Below are positions 12,335 to 13,593 of a stretch of DNA of 13,593 bases, piece after piece. Positions within the stretch are counted from its first letter, which is position 1. Each line of letters opens with the position of its first letter. Origin of the DNA: Thermoplasmata archaeon. GTDB taxonomy: Archaea > Thermoplasmatota > Thermoplasmata > Lutacidiplasmatales > UBA184. Where the stretch lies: the NCBI GenBank assembly GCA_030039715.1, contig JASHVA010000133.1, positions 1 to 13,593 on the forward strand, written 5' to 3'. The notes beneath the pieces were generated by a model. It was not told the origin of the DNA. It saw only the letters and a list, made by a program, of their open reading frames with translations, and searched no databases. The translations under genes were made by a program, and so were the position numbers.

Positions 12335-13248
12335 ATCACGGCGGTCGCGGTCACCGAGAATCCGACCGAGTCGTACAGGCGCCGCGCGGTCTCGTTGGCG
12401 GCGCTCACCCAGAGCCGCACCCGTTCGTAGCCCAGCGCCCACAGAGCGCGGAACGCCCAGTGGATGAGGTAGGCGCCGTAACCGCGGCCCCGGTTTCCCG
12501 GGTCGACCATGAAGTCCTGGAAGACCGCGCGGCGGGGGGTCTTCTCGCACGTCAGGATCGCGCCGACCAGCTCGGGCGGGTCCGGCCGATACAGCGCGGC
12601 GGATGCCTCATCGAGGAACCGGCCGACCGCGCCGTCGAGGATCGCGGAGACCGTGCGTCGGTACTCCTCGGGGTCCGAACCGATCAGCAGCTCGTCGACC
12701 GACCCCTGGAACGCCCTCCGATCGAGTGCCGCCAGGGCCTCGAGCGTGACCTCCCGGACGGCGACGATCCGAAGCGCGTCCGGCACGGGGGGAAGGCCCT
12801 CGCCGTCCCGCGACCGGAGCGGCCGCTCCATCGCGAATCGGCGGATCACGGTGGACCCCGGCCGCTCGGACAGCCGGCGGGTGAGCGTTTCCTCGAGCTC
12901 CAGCGACAGTCCCGTGAAGCCCACGCTGACCGAGCGCACGGCCGGCGGAAGGCCGTCGAGGAGCGCCCGGGTCAGCGTCTCGGCTCGTTCGAGCGCCTCC
13001 GCGCCGGGGACGACGTGGACGTGGGCGAACGAGAGCGCGTCCCGTTCGGCCCGGAAGGCGACCCCCCCGCCCGACGAGACCGGGAGGTAGAGTCCCCCCT
13101 GGGCGCCCGAACGCAGGGCGATCGCGGTCTCCTCGACCCAACGCCCGCTCGGCGCTTCCTCCCGCAGCTGGAGCTCCCGCGCGACTCCGTGCACGAGCTC
13201 GAGCAGATCGTCGGCCGGAGCGTTCCGGGTCGGGCGGGGAGGATCCAT
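12283..13248 (-). CDS. GNAT-family N-acetyltransferase with N-terminal extension
   Basis: The C-terminal 150 residues form a GNAT domain that would transfer acetyl from acetyl-CoA to an amine. The acetyl-CoA binding loop is NRGRGYGAYL (252-261) after the strand FQDFMVDP, and NETARRLYDSVGF (285-297) is the usual last helix-strand unit. The N-terminal 155 residues also show alternating strands and helices (for example AFRAERDALSFAHVHVV, 64-80) and may be a second, degenerate GNAT-like domain; this is inference from length and pattern. The acceptor substrate cannot be named. The gene starts 15 nt after the stop of PRPP synthetase on the same strand and is probably co-transcribed with it. Its last 16 codons overlap the end of the tandem nuclease gene. 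Confidence 0.85.
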   Translation of the reverse strand: MDPPRPTRNAPADDLLELVHGVARELQLREEAPSGRWVEETAIALRSGAQGGLYLPVSSGGGVAFRAERDALSFAHVHVVPGAEALERAETLTRALLDGLPPAVRSVSVGFTGLSLELEETLTRRLSERPGSTVIRRFAMERPLRSRDGEGLPPVPDALRIVAVREVTLEALAALDRRAFQGSVDELLIGSDPEEYRRTVSAILDGAVGRFLDEASAALYRPDPPELVGAILTCEKTPRRAVFQDFMVDPGNRGRGYGAYLIHWAFRALWALGYERVRLWVSAANETARRLYDSVGFSVTATAVIYRWDRGDTAAQPQSAR

Positions 13249-13263
13249 CCGGTCCGGCTCGGC

Positions 13264-13593
13264 CTAGGGGGTCGCCTCGCGCAGCAGGATCTGGGCGATG
13301 TCCGGGGCGACCGACGCTTTCTCGGCCGGGTTGCCGAGCGTGTCGGTCGAGTAGACGTCATCGACGACGGCCTTGATCCGCTCGAAGCCGTCCCGCAGGA
13401 ACAGGCCGTGCGTGCACGCGGCGCTGATCCCCGCGACGTTCCGCTTCTTGAGGAGCTTCGCGGCCTCGACGATCGTCCCGCCGGTGGAGATGACGTCGTC
13501 GACGATCACGACCTGCTTGCCTTCGAGCGGAACCGGCACGGAGCTCGGCAACGAGAGTTCGACGTGCTCGCTGTCCAGCCGCTTCTTCTGGAG
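13264..13593 (-). CDS. prs: Ribose-phosphate pyrophosphokinase (PRPP synthetase), C-terminal part
   Basis: The window holds the last 109 residues; the gene continues beyond the right edge. The enzyme makes PRPP from ribose 5-phosphate and ATP for purine, pyrimidine, NAD and histidine synthesis. The signature ribose-phosphate loop VIVDDVISTGGT is present, preceded by QKKRLDSEHVEL (the KKR segment of the family) and followed by AACTHGLF and the closing STDTLGNP and VSVAP-like KASVAPDIA segments of PRPP synthetases. These features separate it from ordinary purine or pyrimidine phosphoribosyltransferases, which share only the loop. It is followed 15 nt later by the acetyltransferase gene. Confidence 0.92.
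   Translation of the reverse strand, partial: LQKKRLDSEHVELSLPSSVPVPLEGKQVVIVDDVISTGGTIVEAAKLLKKRNVAGISAACTHGLFLRDGFERIKAVVDDVYSTDTLGNPAEKASVAPDIAQILLREATP

Noticed and set aside
1..13593. CRISPR array, prophage, toxin-antitoxin pair or restriction system
   Set aside because: No direct-repeat array, no integrase, no phage structural genes, no methyltransferase and no paired small genes were seen. The Cas4-like nucleases alone do not make a CRISPR or defence locus.

Overview
The window looks like a stretch of GC-rich archaeal chromosome. The archaeal markers are a TFB transcription factor, the archaeal purine enzyme PurP, the archaeal coenzyme A enzyme 4-phosphopantoate--beta-alanine ligase, a tRNA gene interrupted by a bulge-helix-bulge intron, and TATA-like boxes about 24-30 bp upstream of many start codons. 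The proteins are rich in Arg and not strongly acidic, which argues against a haloarchaeon. A mesophilic, high-GC member of the Thermoplasmatota is my best guess; this is inference, not something the sequence proves.

Layout from left to right. Positions 3-200 hold the C-terminal end of a transposase in DNA that is visibly poorer in GC than the rest. It is followed by a 113-bp gap carrying a strong TATA box for a TFB gene (314-1411). Next on the + strand are a RecB/Cas4-like PD-(D/E)XK nuclease with an Fe-S type cysteine set (1475-2677), PurP (2735-3802), a two-gene ABC-2 exporter (3870-5554), a 79-residue protein with nine cysteines (5640-5879), a tRNA-Ser(GGA) with a 33-nt intron in its T-loop (5939-6056), and a GAF-domain free methionine-R-sulfoxide reductase-like gene (6079-6570). 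From 6524 to 10913 genes lie on the - strand: a coiled-coil protein plus phosphopantothenate synthetase (probable operon), an isovaleryl-CoA dehydrogenase-type flavoenzyme, and L-aspartate oxidase NadB. A divergent + strand gene (10982-12334) encodes a second PD-(D/E)XK protein made of two tandem copies of the fold, the second lacking the catalytic residues. The right end holds a GNAT acetyltransferase and the 3' part of PRPP synthetase, both on the - strand.

Most genes are housekeeping: purine, PRPP, CoA and NAD synthesis, branched-chain amino acid breakdown, and repair of oxidised methionine. They appear to be small independent transcription units rather than one pathway cluster. First genes of units carry TATA-like boxes placed for leaderless or nearly leaderless mRNAs, whereas the one translationally coupled gene (the ABC permease) has a Shine-Dalgarno-like sequence. 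There is no CRISPR array, prophage or complete mobile element. The items most worth following up are the internally duplicated nuclease with a dead second half, the T-loop intron of tRNA-Ser, and the small nine-cysteine protein.
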